From contig NC_039360.1 of assembly GCF_003573695.1 (NCBI RefSeq), forward strand, positions 58,261,830 to 58,325,829: DNA of 64,000 bases. The letters run 5' to 3'. The notes beneath the pieces were generated by a model. That model had not been told where the DNA came from. It did no database searches and saw only the letters and a program-made list of their open reading frames with translations. Position 1 is the first letter of the stretch; each line of letters starts with the position of its first letter. Positions 31,493 through 43,815 of this stretch are shown here, piece after piece. This DNA is from Papaver somniferum. Lineage: Eukaryota; Streptophyta; Magnoliopsida; Ranunculales; Papaveraceae. A program made the position numbers and the translations under genes.

Positions 31493-32212
31493 GTGTAGGT
31501 TTTTACTTTTAGTAGACCTTGTTGAAAAACCAGCTAAACGGTTGCACCAAACCTTTCAAACAAAGAATAAAGAAGGCGTGGATCCAACATAAAAAGGCTA
31601 ACTAAAGATAAACAGACCTCACCCAACCACATACCGTCAAAAAGAAATAAAAAACCATTAGCCACTGAATTCTTATTACTCCTTAGACCCCTAGATCATA
31701 GCAATGAGTGCTGAAAGGTACAACCTTTTGAAGAGGAAGCACCACTTAAAATAGTAGATTAATCAGTGCCCCAATACATACCAGCGAACGCCTTGTACAC
31801 CGCAAGGAAAACCCACTTGTTGCGATTTAAAACAATACTGCAATCTTAGTCAGCCCTTACGGGAAAAAAAAGGCCAACGCCAACAAGCAATAACTTCACA
31901 CCCAAACTGACACACAAAAAGGGTAAAAAGGAAGATAAAGACCGGATCAAGCAATAAAAATGTACAAATTGATTTTTTCATAAAATTGGTTGAATAACCC
32001 TTAAAAACTTTTTTCTGGGTGTAAAAGACGAGTAACATTTGATATTATTAAAATACCCACATATTAAAAAGATATTTTTTTTATCCAATTCGGGTATTTT
32101 GTCACGAAAAGTGTGATTAAACTAAATTCTTTTTCCTAAAACACCCTTAAACCAAATTAATATGAACTAAGATATATGAACTAAACAAACATTGACATTG
32201 GTGCATTCTATG
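31493..32212. repeat. Dispersed repeat R1, copy 2 (longest)
   Basis: Starts GTGTAGGTTTTTAC three bases after the TRIM-like LTR, like copy 1 at 9437. From about 31767 it also matches copy 3 (32850-33301), including a right part (GGGTGTAAAAGACGAGTAAC, ACACCCTTAAACCAAATTAA) that copy 1 lacks. Confidence 0.75.
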
Positions 32213-32325
32213 GTTTTGATCTATGTTCAATGGTTTTCATTTGGTACGACTGGATTTTTCAATTCTAGGGTTTTATATTGTGATTTTGATTTTTTTATGG
32301 TTTTAATTTGATAATGTTGGATCTT

Positions 32326-32697
32326 TCAGGAGTTATAATAGAGAGGTCCAAGAGGATTGGCCAGCTCGAACAGAACTTGAAGAGTTTAAGATCAACAGTG
32401 GTTGGTTTGTTATTGGTTTTGTTATTTGATTTCTTTCCTTATTATTTTGTGTTTCTTTCACTAATTAGTTTATGTTTTTCTTCTTCCAGTATAATTCTAT
32501 CCTTGAGAAGCTTAGAGTAGACTGGGATGGTACTTACCTTACCAGTTTGAGAGATTTACTAAACCAGAGTGATGAGTTGTGCAAGTCTGAGAACTTAGGT
32601 GTCAACTCAAACTTGTCGCATTTGCGATGTCAGAAGGCACCTGGATGACAAAGATACGTATGATTTTAAGCATTATCGGAAGTCCCTCCCAAAGGTA
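32326..32697 (+). pseudogene. Spliced gene-like fragment between R1 copies
   Basis: Two coding-like blocks have intron-style borders. The first follows ATCTTTCAG at about 32329 and encodes GVIIERSKRIGQLEQNLKSL. The second follows TTCTTCCAG at about 32489 and encodes NSILEKLRVDWDGTYLTSLR and onward to about 32695, where a GTAC donor-like site follows. The second block changes frame near 32640. Codon content is clearly gene-like and unlike the flanks, but no start or stop is present and I cannot name the parent gene. It looks like host sequence carried between two R1 copies. Confidence 0.45.
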
Positions 32698-32849
32698 CTT
32701 TTCTAAAGCTGCTGTTTCATAGTTAAGTTCTTAATTCATGCAAGTAGGGTTTTATTGTTTCAAGGTCTCCGACTCTTTACATGCATGATGGGTCTAACTA
32801 TTTAAAAAACTAATTGATATATGTATATATGTGTGTGTTATGTTGTTCA

Positions 32850-33301
32850 GTGCCCCAATACATACCCGCGAATGCCTTGTACACCGCAATGCAAATCCAC
32901 TTGTTGCGATTTAAAACAGTACTGCAATCTCAATCACCCCTTACGCAATTAAAAAAAAAACGCCAACGCTAACAAGCAATACTTCACACCCACACTGACA
33001 CACAAGAAGGATAAAAATGAATAGTATAGAGACCGGATCAAGCAATAAAAATGTACAAATTGATTTTTCATAAATTAATTGAATAACCCTTAAAAACTTT
33101 TTTCTGGGTGTAAAAGACGAGTAACATTTGATACTATTAAAATACCCGCAGATTAAAAAGATACTTTCTTTTATCCAATTTGGGTATTTTGCCCAGCAAA
33201 AGTGCGAATAAATTAAATCTTTTTCCTAAAACACCCTTAAACCAAATTAATATGAACTAAGATGAATGAACTATGATCCAAACATTGATATTGGTGCATT
33301 C
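32850..33301. repeat. Dispersed repeat R1, copy 3 (left-truncated)
   Basis: Direct repeat of 31767-32212, beginning CAGTGCCCCAATACATAC and ending ATTGGTGCATTC, where the two copies diverge. The hairpin at 33287-33512 starts at this junction. Confidence 0.75.
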
Positions 33302-33512
33302 ATGCACAAAATAAGAGCTGATCATTGATATTGGAAATGATAAACAACAATAAAAAAAAAGAGAGATGATATTTTTGCGTCGAAGAAAACAAAAATTCAT
33401 AGATTTTTTTGTCTTCTTCAATGCAAAGCATATTATCTATCTTTTTTTTATTGTTGTTTATCATTTCCAATGCTAATGATTGACTTTTATCTTGTGCATG
33501 GATGCACAATAT
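33287..33512. repeat. 226-bp near-perfect hairpin
   Basis: The arms pair along almost the whole length. Left arm blocks ATGCACAA, GGAAATGATAAACAACAATA and GAAGAAAACAAAAA match right arm blocks, read in complement, of GAAGACAAAAA, GGAAATGATAAACAACAATA and ATGCACAAG. Only about 10 nt (near 33395-33405) form the loop. Mismatches are few and scattered. It may be a foldback MITE or a young inverted-duplication small-RNA precursor. Confidence 0.75.
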
Positions 33513-33539
33513 AACAAAACCCAAAAAAACCTGTTAAAT

Positions 33540-33880
33540 GGATGGCACATGTACTATATAGGCGGAAGTGGAATTCTCTTAGAACAATTGGTTTTTATAA
33601 ATTTTCCTAATTGTACCTGATTTACCCTCATCAATTCCAATACATATGTCCATGAAATATGGAAAATAAGAATATATTAAATTTTTTAATCCCATTATAA
33701 TATTAAGAAAAAATGTAATTGTTCTTGGTAATTATTAAAGGCATTAATTAAGTTTGTGAATATCATACTCTTTAATAAGGGTATATAGGGGAGAAATCAC
33801 ATTGGAAATAGATATCCGCCTATATAGGGACTACAATTATTTACTTCTCCGCCGTTATAATAGAGACATAGGGAGTATAT
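33540..33880. mobile_element. MITE-like fragment with inner inverted repeat
   Basis: CTATATAGGCGGA (near 33554) and its exact complement TCCGCCTATATAG (near 33816) bracket an AT-rich interior, and CATAGGGAGTATA lies near 33869. The GGGAGTA end is Stowaway-like. No clean TA target duplication was identified. Confidence 0.4.
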
Positions 33881-34030
33881 AGTTAGAATAAACATTTATA
33901 TAAAAAATTTGGTTCAAAAAATAAAAACAAAAAAGGATATACAAAAAATTGACGAGTATAGAGGGGAAAATTATGCAACAATTAGGATATTTGAAGCTTG
34001 ACGAAGAAACTGAACCCAAAAACACTACTA

Positions 34031-34880
34031 GGGTGTCTGGACACTTTTTAACCTAATTATGTTGAAAAGTCACAAATAAGTTCTAACGACTTTTAATAGT
34101 AAAAAGGTTAACCCAGGTTAAATTTATGTAGAGTTGGTTGTATATATTTTAAGAAAAAATAAATTCTCATATTTAATTAAGTTGAAAATTGGAAGTAACT
34201 TGGAACCAAATTTCAGAATAAATTATAAGTCGAGTTGGCGTTATAATTTCAAAATAACTACAGAAAGTAAAAAAAAAATTCCTTGGTCTATTAGATACAT
34301 ATTCAAAAGTTTTTGATAAAAAAAAACATATCCATAAATAACTTTTCGGCTTCAAGAAGTTAAAAAGCAAGAAGTCAGTTTGGTTATAAAATTTCATAAT
34401 GAATTCTAGAAACAAAATGTCAACTTTTTGTAAAGCAAAGTATTTTTGCTTATGACTTATGTTTCTAGAGAAATAGACGCACTTCTACTTCTGGTATCCA
34501 AACGAGTTGTTAATAGCTTGTTCGATCCCACTTAAAATGTTGCTTGTCGACTTATAAATACAAAAAGATCAGAAGTTAGTTTGAGTATACGATTTCAGAA
34601 TGGCTTCTGGAAACAAAAAATATTAATTTTTTGTGAAGCAAAATTGTTTTACTTCTGATTTTTGGGATGGACTTCTGCTTTTAGAAAGAAAAAAATCTTG
34701 TTACTTCTGATATCCAGGTACGCTCTTAACGAAGCAATATGTTTTTGCTTATAATTTCCAAAAACTACTCCCGCTTTCAATTGACAAATACGCTTACGAG
34801 ATTACCAAACACACTTCAAAAGAAAAAAAGTTACTTCAAACATATGATATTTAACTTACACTTCTGATATCCAAACACCC
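34031..34880. mobile_element. Possible MITE with GGGTGT termini
   Basis: Left end GGGTGTCTGGACAC and right-end complement GGGTGTTTGGATATC are similar inverted termini 850 bp apart. The interior holds two diverged copies of a block of about 120 bp (GAAGT...AGTTTG...CTGGAAACAAAA...TGAAGCAAA) at about 34368-34500 and 34567-34690. The phrase CTTCTGATATCC recurs. Flanks do not show a matching target duplication, so the class is uncertain. Confidence 0.4.
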
Positions 34881-34924
34881 TTTGGGGAATTGAAGGTCCG
34901 GCTAAATACATATTTAACTAGAAT

Positions 34925-35350
34925 CTAATGGAGAATACGAGGAGTCTGATTTTATGCAATTCTCTTAAGATTATTTACGTGACATGTTTACAATTCAACT
35001 TCGTCTTTGAATTTACTTTTGAGAATTGCATACAGGGAAATAAGATTGTATTGTAATAGAGGATTAACTACTTAAATGAAATGTTTTTTTTTTTTTTAGG
35101 GATTGTGCAACAAAATTGAAAGCATCGGAAGTACTTGTCAATTCAACTGTTGGGTGTTTGTTTGGATCATGGGTTGACTTAGTCAGCAGTGGTTGACAGG
35201 TCAAACGGGGTGGCTATAAGAAGAAATGTTGTGGGTGGGAATTCTCCAAACTCGAAAGTAAAAAGAAAAATATCTCAAAGGGGTGTCAAGTGGCAGTAGT
35301 TAAATGGATGATGATGGATGGATGGTTGGATGGGCAATAGAATGAGATTT
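34925..35350 (+). promoter_or_regulatory. Distal upstream segment of SEUSS
   Basis: The single-copy-looking original of the duplicate at 20175-20322 plus 30832-31145. It ends about 330 bp before the predicted leader exon of SEUSS. A poly-T run (35084-35097) and GTTGACTTAGTCAGCAGTGG are visible. Promoter function is inferred from position. Confidence 0.5.
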
Positions 35351-36406
35351 GACTTACCTCTGGACAAAAAGGTGAAAGAATGAAGCAAGAATTGAATCGG
35401 ATTGAAACTTGTTTTGACGTCCGCAAGGACATACTCCCTCTCTCCTCCTCTGTCTCTCTGCTGAGTCTTTCTCTACCAACAGAGAAGAAACAAAGAAGAA
35501 AAAGGAAGAACACTACTAGTAGAAATATATATTATAGAAAGAAAATAAAGAATAACTGAAAAAAATAAAATAAATCAATTATAGTAATAACTAAGATTAC
35601 CAAGTACCAAGTTAAACACCCTACAATTCATTTGAGCATTTGAAAACATATCTATCTAATCCACCCAGAATAAGAAGACAAGAGAGAAGAGATTTGATAT
35701 TTTTTTTAGGGTTTTCTTCAATCTGGTAAGTCCTTGAATTATCCATTTTTTCTACAGTTTTGTACCATAAATAACCTCACACTCATACACCCTGTAGCTG
35801 CTCTCCCTGTTGTTGTATTCACTTTCTTCATTATTCTCAAATGATCTTTTACTCTGGGTGACAAAAAGAAAAGATTGGGTTTTTGTTCTTAAAGGTTAGT
35901 CCTTTTTTTCTGCTCATCAGCTTTTTTTGTTGTTTTTGGTTTGAACAGAGAGTGTGGGTTTGGACTACATTTTGTAGAATGTTAGGTTCTTCTTGGACCG
36001 ATCTAGGGATTCATAGAGACTCACCTGTAATTGCTGGTGTAGAGATTGTTCCATAAATTTATAGAATATGCTCGTAAAGGAGGAGGAACTTGTTCAATTA
36101 CTACTGGGTTGTATTGTTATTCCAGCTTTATTAGGTCATCAAAATCTAAGCTTATGGTTAGATACAAGGCTTCATCACTTCATAATGAGGCCTAAATTTC
36201 AAACTCTGGAATTTCATAGTCCTATCTTCAATTCGTTGATTCAATATTGATTCAGATGGAGGGTTTCTTCAATTTTCTCATCTAATTATCTTAAAGATAT
36301 CTCCTTTTTCTATTTCATTTTTGCTGGAAAAGCATTCACTTTTCCCTGAATTTGTATATCCTCCTTCTTGGGTTCCTGGTTTGTGTATTTGTGGATAATC
36401 TGAAAG
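35351..36406 (+). promoter_or_regulatory. Promoter and 5' leader of SEUSS, with leader intron
   Basis: A pyrimidine-rich block (35430-35480) precedes a probable leader exon ending CTTCAATCTG before a GTAAGT donor at about 35726. A likely acceptor is TTGATTCAG near 36250. A 60-codon ATG frame at 36068-36250 falls inside the proposed intron and would only matter if that intron is retained. No sharp TATA box was found. Confidence 0.5.
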
Positions 36407-37227
36407 ATGGTTCCTTCGGGACCTCCGATTCCAGTTGGTGGTGCCCAGTCGATGCAGCCTTCTCTTTTGAGATCAAACTCTAACATTGTTTTGGGATCAA
36501 CTCCACAAGGGCATGGGGGTTTAGTTTCTTCACAGTCCTCTTCATTTCCTTCACTTGTTTCTCCTAGGGGAATGTATAACGATATCAACATGCTTGGAAA
36601 CATGCCAAATGTTTCTTCCCTCCTCAATCAGTCATTTGCAAATGGTGGGTCCAATTCAGGCCTTTCTGGTTCTGGTAGTCTTCAACGTGGAACAATCCTT
36701 GATAATGGGGTCGAGTCTGATCCACTTCCGAATATAGGTAATGGCATGGGGGTTTATAATACTCCATCTGTGTCATTTCCGTCCCCAAACATGCCAAACC
36801 CTAGTACTTCTGGTCAATCTCAAGGCCAGCGCTTTCCTAGTCCCTCTGGCAACCAGCTTGCGCAAGATCAGCAGCAAGCTTCTCAGTTAGAGCCTCAGAA
36901 TTTCCAGCAGGTTCAGCAGGCTATGCAACAGTATTCTGTACCCCACTCTCAGCAGCAGCAACAGCAACAACAACAGCAGCAACAACATTATCAGCCAATT
37001 CGGGCTGGGTTAGGCACTCCTGGCCCTGTTAAATTGGAGCCCCAGATGAGCAATGATCGAAATGGGCAACATCAACAGCTGCAGTCGCTGCGTAGCTTGG
37101 GTCAGGTGAAACTAGAGCCACCACCAATTCAGTCATTAAGAAACTTGACATCAGTGAAAATGGAACCCCAACATTCAGATCCATCGTTGTATCTTCAACA
37201 GCAGCAGCAGCAACATCATCAGCAGCC

Positions 37228-37263
<36 letters not shown>

Positions 37264-37432
37264 ACAGCAACAACAGCAGCAGCAACACCAGCAGCAGCAG
37301 CAACAGCAGCAGCAACAACATCAGCAGCAGCAACAACAGCAGCAGCAGCAATTCCTACACATGTCCCGACAGTCTTCCCAGGCCGCCGCTGCGCAGATCA
37401 ATATTCTGCAACAGCAGCGGCTCTTGCAGATG

Positions 37433-37463
<31 letters not shown>

Positions 37464-40400
37464 TCTTAAAGTCGCTTCCTCAGCAGCGATCCCAATTGCA
37501 ACCGCAGTTTCAGCAGCAAAATTTGCCTGTCAGAGCCTCTGTAAAACCAGCCTATGAACCAGGGATGTGTGCTCGGCGTTTGACACACTACATGTATCAC
37601 CAACAACACAGGCCACAAGTAAGTTGTTCTTAATATAGGCCTTGTATGTTCCTAATTTGCTGAACATTTATTTGCGTCGGCTTGAGTTTGTATGCACGTA
37701 CTTTTCCAGGATAACAATATTGAGTTCTGGAGAAAATTTGTGGCGGAGTACTTTGCTCCCCATGCCAAGAAGAGATGGTGTGTTTCCCAGTATGGAAGTG
37801 GGCGGCAAACAACAGGTGTCTTTCCCCAGGTAAGTTGTTGAAAGCTTCACAATTTTTGTTTTTATTTTCTTCTCGCTTAAACAAACATCATTTGTTTGTG
37901 ACTAATTGATATCATGCTTGACCACGTTTTTTTCTTCCAAGATTGGTGTGAGAAACTTGAACATCATATCTAATGCTTAGTTTGGTGAGATTGAGCCTCT
38001 GTAGTGGATGCTTGTATTTTTGTAGTTCGTTTTTCTCTGTGGACCGGATGTGTCATTTTTCCCCCCTTCTGAAAGTACCACAACTGATAGTCCTGTATGA
38101 GTTATGGCACACCACACATTGAATGTTTGCATTAGATTTTTGCTTTGAAGTCTGAAGTGTCAATAAAAGTTAATTTTTGATGTTTGAAGGATGTATGGCA
38201 CTGCGAGATATGCAACCGCAAGCCTGGCCGTGGTTTTGGTAAGCTTTCTTTCTGCATTTTCTGAGTAGTTTGTTGCTTTGAGTCTTAACGTGAACTTCCA
38301 TCTTTTGATTGTCTGGGCTTTGTCATCCAGTTTCTTGGTTGCATCTTAGTTTTTCTATTTTATTCAATTTCGTGAGTTGGACTGGCCCTACTTTATTGCT
38401 TACACGCATTATATCTTCCTTTTGCCTTCAATTCAGTTATTTTACTTCCTTCATCTGATTCAACTTTCTTCTAATTGTTGGTTCAGAGACTACCGTTGAA
38501 GTTCTCCCACGACTTTGTAAAATCAAGTATGATAGTGGAACAATAGAAGAACTTCTGTACGTAGATATGCCTCGTGAATATCAAAATGCATCAGGTCAAA
38601 TTGTCCTGGATTATTCAAAAGCGATCCAGGAAAGTGTTTTTGAGCACTTACGTGTAGTTCGGGATGGTCAACTTCGAATTGTCTTCTCTACAGATCTTAA
38701 GGTTAGATATCTTATTGACACTCGTAATCAACATACTTATCTATTTTTGGAAGCACGAATAACGGTATCACTCTCTGTTTTGTTAGATCTGTTCCTGGGA
38801 GTTTTGTGCTCGACAACATGAAGAGCTTATCCCTAGAAGATTGATAACACCTCAGGTAATAATGGTTCCTGGCGTAGTCAACAAGGTTTAGGTTTCTTCG
38901 TTATGTCTGCAGTAGTTGAGTATACATGTGAAACATAATTACCAAAAGTTGCGAGTTTGGGGAACTTAGGAATCTGGATCGAAGTAGAGGATCGCTCTCC
39001 GCGCCAATGCTCAGATATTTTTGAATTATCTTCAGTAGTTTTTTTCCCTGCAGTTGAAGAAAATATGTTTTGGTTTCATTTTCTGTACATTTCAGCTTTC
39101 TGTAAAGTGATTTTTGAAAGTGTACCACTGTTTTGAGTATAAAATGGACATTTGACATTCTTAAGATCATTTTTGAATTTGCAGGTTAGTCAGCTGGGTG
39201 CAGCAGCGCAAAAGTACCAGACTGCTAATCAGAATGCATCATCAAATTTAACTGCACAGGAGTTGCAAAACAATTGTAATATGTAAGGCCTCTTCTTTTA
39301 TTTTAGGTTGTTTCATATTAGCGCTTTCTTGTTATGTCTTCACTTTCACTACCTCGATGCTGGGCTTTAAGCTCTTTGCTTCATTTTTATCTGCAAGATG
39401 ATTATATCTATTGATGCTAGTGACACAAAAGTAGCATACCTAATGAAAATAGTCCGTGTGAGTAAGTGTTTGTCTAGTACTTTGCGAGTTGTTAATTCTT
39501 TCTTTTGTACAAGTCTTAGTCTGGGAAAAATTATGATATGGAGACCATTCCATTTCCACATAGTCTTTGATGTTTCATTTTGGTCATTCATCTCTCTACC
39601 TCTTCCACAGTGTAGGTCCAGAGTCATCCATTGTTTAGCACACTTGCGTTGATTTACCCAATGTTCATTAAGTTTATACGGCTGAAATTGCCCCAAAGTA
39701 GATTATGCAGCTCGATGCATGAGTCAGCTCTGGGTTAAGTGAGAATAAAAATAGTTTTGACCCGTGGACAAGTTTGAGGTTTCCGTGACCCCACATGAGG
39801 CCTTATGCTAAAAACAGGCTTAAAAATGGCGTATATAAATAAATTAAACCGAGTTAAGTGTCAAACAGTTATACTGACAAGAATAGACCTTGAAAGAATT
39901 TTTTTTAGAAAAAGGAAAAATATAATAAATAGATTGTTATAAGAGGAGTAGTAGTGTAAAGAACTGAGAACAGAATAAGGAGACATCTGGCTTTCTACCA
40001 AACATGAAACAAGAGACAAGGATACAGTTTCATTGTCATGAAATAGTTTGTTTGCCACTACGAATACGGAAGCTTTCAGATGTATTTCACAACCAAATAC
40101 AGTTCTGGTTCCAGCATTTTCAGTTTAGATCTTTCCAGAAAAAATACATTTTTTATGTGAGGTTCTCGGATTTGTTCGACTCTTCTCAAGATTTTGTTTT
40201 CCTAGGTTTTACGCTTCTTTGATGAAAATGTGCATTATTCTTTAACAGGTTTGTTGCATCAGCTCGTCAATTGGCAAAGGCTTTGGAGGTTCCGTTAGTG
40301 AACGATCTTGGTTATACGAAGAGATATGTGCGGTGCCTTCAGGTTGGCTACTTTTGAAATTTTAATCTATGGACAAATGCAATTTGAATTTGTTAAGGCC

Positions 40401-43130
40401 TGAATCCAGTGATTGTTCTGAATTCAACAGTTACAAAGTTACTATGTTATTTGATGTCAGAGAAGTTGGCCAAACTCGCCGAATTACTAGCCAGGGAAAT
40501 GCCCAGAATTGGGGATCAGCCTTCAGCTGATCATAGGCTGATCTTTGAGATAGAGTGCATTCCCTTAATTTCTTATTTCTGCTACTCTGCTGCATCTACA
40601 TTGTCTGTCTACAAGAATTGTTGTTTCCTGCTCTTTATGCGGTCACACCCAATATTGGAAAAACATGCTCATCCATGGGTTGGGATAATCTCAAAATGCA
40701 TTAATATGTGTATTTATTTAGTGAGAGTTTACTTCAAGCTACTGTTGCCTCATCCATCTGATGGTTTTGTGGGTAACTTGCAGATATCAGAGGTTGTTAA
40801 TAGCATGAAAGATCTGATTGATTATAGCCGAGAAACAGGGAACGGACCCATGGGTAAGCTCCTCCATATGTTGTTAGTTTCTTGAACTATTTTTGATTCA
40901 TTTTGTCATACATATATCAACTCAGTTCCAGAAACAATGATGGTTATACTTGGAAGTATTTTTTATTCATTTTGAAATTTCTCGTGGGATGGTTACCACT
41001 GCTTTTGGATTCATACTTGTATCTGTGATGATTATACTTGTGTCTTGAATGGATAATATAAAAAAATTGCCTTAGTTTTGGCATGAATTCTGGAGTGGGT
41101 GCTTTCGGCAAAATCTGTAGAGACCGAATTTAAACTTATTTGTTTCTAAGTTGAAACGCTGGTGCAGGGATGCCACACCATCTTTCTTCATTAAGTTGGT
41201 TATCCCTGAGCAGGACAATTTTAAGTTGAAGGTAGTTACACATTGACACAGACATGAAACTATCAAACTACTCATTTTGGGAAGTAACTACAGGCATGGT
41301 CCATTTTTGCTGTCTCGCCATAGCCTGTTTGCGAATAGCTTGAGATTCGCCCACGGTAGGTTTTCTTAGCCGTGTGCTGTTGAGTGTTGAGGCCCTTCAG
41401 GGTATGGTGTGTCAACATTGATCAGAGTCGTGGCCTTGTTTTTAAATCTCTTCACTATCTACTCTTGTTGGCTGTAGCATAATTTGAAAAAATGATTAAG
41501 TTAGTGGAGAAGATGGATAATTTAGCGGGGTAGTTGATGAATTCGAATGGTGTTAATTGCCTTACATTATTATGATCACACTTGATTATTGTTTGTTACT
41601 TGTGCTACATTTTTGTCTGATCATTGCGATGATGCTAGTTATCCTTCTCAGACACGATTCTCGCCGTCTTTTGCAGTTTTGCTTGATAATTTGGATTTTT
41701 ATGTGAATCTCAAATGCTGTTCCCTTTAAGTATGGGTCTTATAAGTCATCCGAAACAACCATTAAATCATGGAAGATGAGTTTAGTTATTGGTAGCATTC
41801 CAGTTGTTATTCTAAAACCTCACTGTCTTTCTGCTAGTGCTTTTGCTATGTCTGTGGACCCAATAACGACATTCCGTATTTTTGTTGCGACTGCATTGCA
41901 GTTACGGATGAATGTTCTATTTGTAGTATTCGGAAAATTTGTTAGTAGATTAATCTTGAGTTTATGTTTTCCTTTTTCTTTTCAGCGAGCTTGATCAACT
42001 TTCCTAGGAGGAACCTCGCTTCAACTGGGAACTATGGTGGTCAAAGTTCACTTCCCGAGGAGCAGCAGCAAAATATCGCTCAAAATGCTAACAATGAGAC
42101 TTCAGTCCAGGCTAATATGCATCCTCCTGCCTGCAATGGTGTTACCACTGTAAATAACTCCCAAAGCACAAACACTATTACCAGCCCAATACCTAGTCCC
42201 ATTGCGAACTCCAACTCCAATGCAAACACCAGCAACAAGGCACCATCATCCACCACCACCTCTGCCGGCACCAAAATTGGTCTGCTTCACCAAAACTCTA
42301 TGAATTCCAGGCAAGAAAACCTGGTGAACAATCCTAATAATCCTAATAGTCCTTTCGGTGGGGGTGGTGGAAATAATGCAGCTCAGGTTCCACCTGCTGC
42401 TGCTTTATCAAGTCCGTTATCTCAGCTTCATCAACCAAACCCTTCTTCTCCTTTCCTATCAACATCCCCACCTGCATCTAACAATGCCGCGCCACAACAG
42501 ACATCTTCGAGTGGCACCTTACCAGTATCAACAACAGCAGCAGCATCTGTGGCCGGTACCGGTGCCCTGCAAAATAATTCTGCAAATTCACCTGCTGCTG
42601 CTGCTCCTTCTCCAAGTGTTTCCATGCAGCAGTCAACTGTTCCTGAGGTTGAGCCTAAGGAGCCCCAGAGCTCCGTGCAGCAAATCATTCAAGAAATGAT
42701 TATGTCATCCCAACTAAATGGAGGGAATAACATGGTTGGTGTAGGCTCCATTGGAAACGAATTAAAAAGCATAAATGGAATATCAGGTAGTGCTGCTATT
42801 AATGGTGTGAACTGCTTAGTTGGGAACGGTAATGGGATTTCACCAATCAACAGTTCTGTTATGGGTGTTGGTGGTATTGGTAGTGGAGTTGGAATATCTA
42901 CAACGGCTAGTGGAATCAGAGCAGCAGCAGCAGCTATGGGTCATAATAATTCTTTGACTTCGAATGGGAGAGGTATGGCTTCAATGATAAACCAAGACTA
43001 TCGGAACAGTATAAGTCAGCATCAACAACAGGAATTGGGGAACCGATTTATGAGTGGCCTTGGGGGAATGAACAACAGCAACAATAGCAACTTCAATATC
43101 CTCCAATTTGATTGGAAACCATCACCGTAG
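36407..43130 (+). CDS. SEU: SEUSS transcriptional co-regulator
   Basis: A nuclear adaptor that pairs with LEUNIG to repress floral homeotic and other developmental genes. Coding exons are 36407-37618, 37710-37829, 38190-38238, 38487-38701, 38787-38855, 39185-39282, 40249-40342, 40784-40853 and 41986-43130. All introns are GT-AG with consistent phases and the sum is 3072 nt, giving 1023 aa. The start MVPSGPPIPVGG matches the family. Residues 1-404 are Ser/Pro/Gln rich with poly-Gln tracts near 181-195 and 263-340. Residues 405-642 form the conserved LIM-binder-like dimerisation domain (EFWRKFVAEYF, WHCEICNRKPGRGFE, LRIVFSTDLK, FVASARQLAKALEVPLVNDL, SMKDLIDYSRE). The Ser/Asn/Gly-rich C-terminus ends NILQFDWKPSP. 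It is longer than Arabidopsis SEU (877 aa as I recall), mainly through Gln and Asn/Ser tracts. Seen: all exons. Inferred: partnership and role. Confidence 0.96.
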
Positions 43131-43815
43131 TAAACAAGTGATGCCGATTTTGGTGATGATCCATATTGTTGTTCGTGGGCGCAATATAAGCCTGCTTGAG
43201 AAGTTGGATGGAGGAGGAAACATTGGGTGAAATGGGCAAACCGGCGCTCAATTTCATGCTGCTGTTATTTTGAAAGTCTTGTTGTTACCTTATCCCTGGT
43301 TTTTGAGAGTTTGAGAGGGCTTTCCACATAACCACTTGTACTAATTTGCAGAAGAAAATATCAGATAGCGTTAGCTTTTACCACTGAATGCATATACGAA
43401 TTTCAGTTCTCTGTTTAGATTAAGAAAATGAAACAGGAAAGGACTGTATTTGAAGTGGAAGCCGCAGGCGTTTTTGGCAGAAATAGAACATTGAATGAAT
43501 GAAATGAAAAATGACCTTTATTATCGGTGAAGTTGTACTTGATCTGTCTGGAAAAGAAAATGAAAAGAAAAAAAGAACAAACAAACAAATAATACCTTGA
43601 TTCATCTCTGTTTTTTTAGTGTATTTGGCTAACATCCATCTCAGTTATGAGTCAAGGGCATGAAGAAGAGTGATGTCTCTCTCGTGTATCTCCTTCCCAT
43701 CGTTACAGACTATGTCAATTATTTGTTGTTCTTTTTTGGGGTTCTTCCTATCACTCAGGTGGTTATGATCCCAACATGACTCCGATGATGAAGAACATGA
43801 ATAAATCTTTTGCTT
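43131..43815 (+). other. SEUSS 3' region
   Basis: The 3' UTR probably spans to about 43400-43520, where AATGAATGAAATGAAAAATGA polyadenylation-like sequence occurs. Beyond about 43760 copia-related DNA begins. Confidence 0.55.

Noticed and set aside
33300..33524. 74-codon minus frame
   Set aside because: Coincides with the arms of the 226-bp hairpin; a by-product of the inverted repeat.
35286..35513. 75-codon minus frame upstream of SEUSS
   Set aside because: Antisense of the pyrimidine-rich leader region; composition only.
40409..40885. 158-codon frame in the seventh SEUSS intron and eighth exon
   Set aside because: Reads through intron sequence; the conserved ISEVVNSMKDL exon starts at 40784 after an AG acceptor.
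42431..42688. 85-codon minus frame, and other antisense frames under SEUSS
   Set aside because: Antisense shadows of the Ser/Ala-rich and Gln-rich coding exons.
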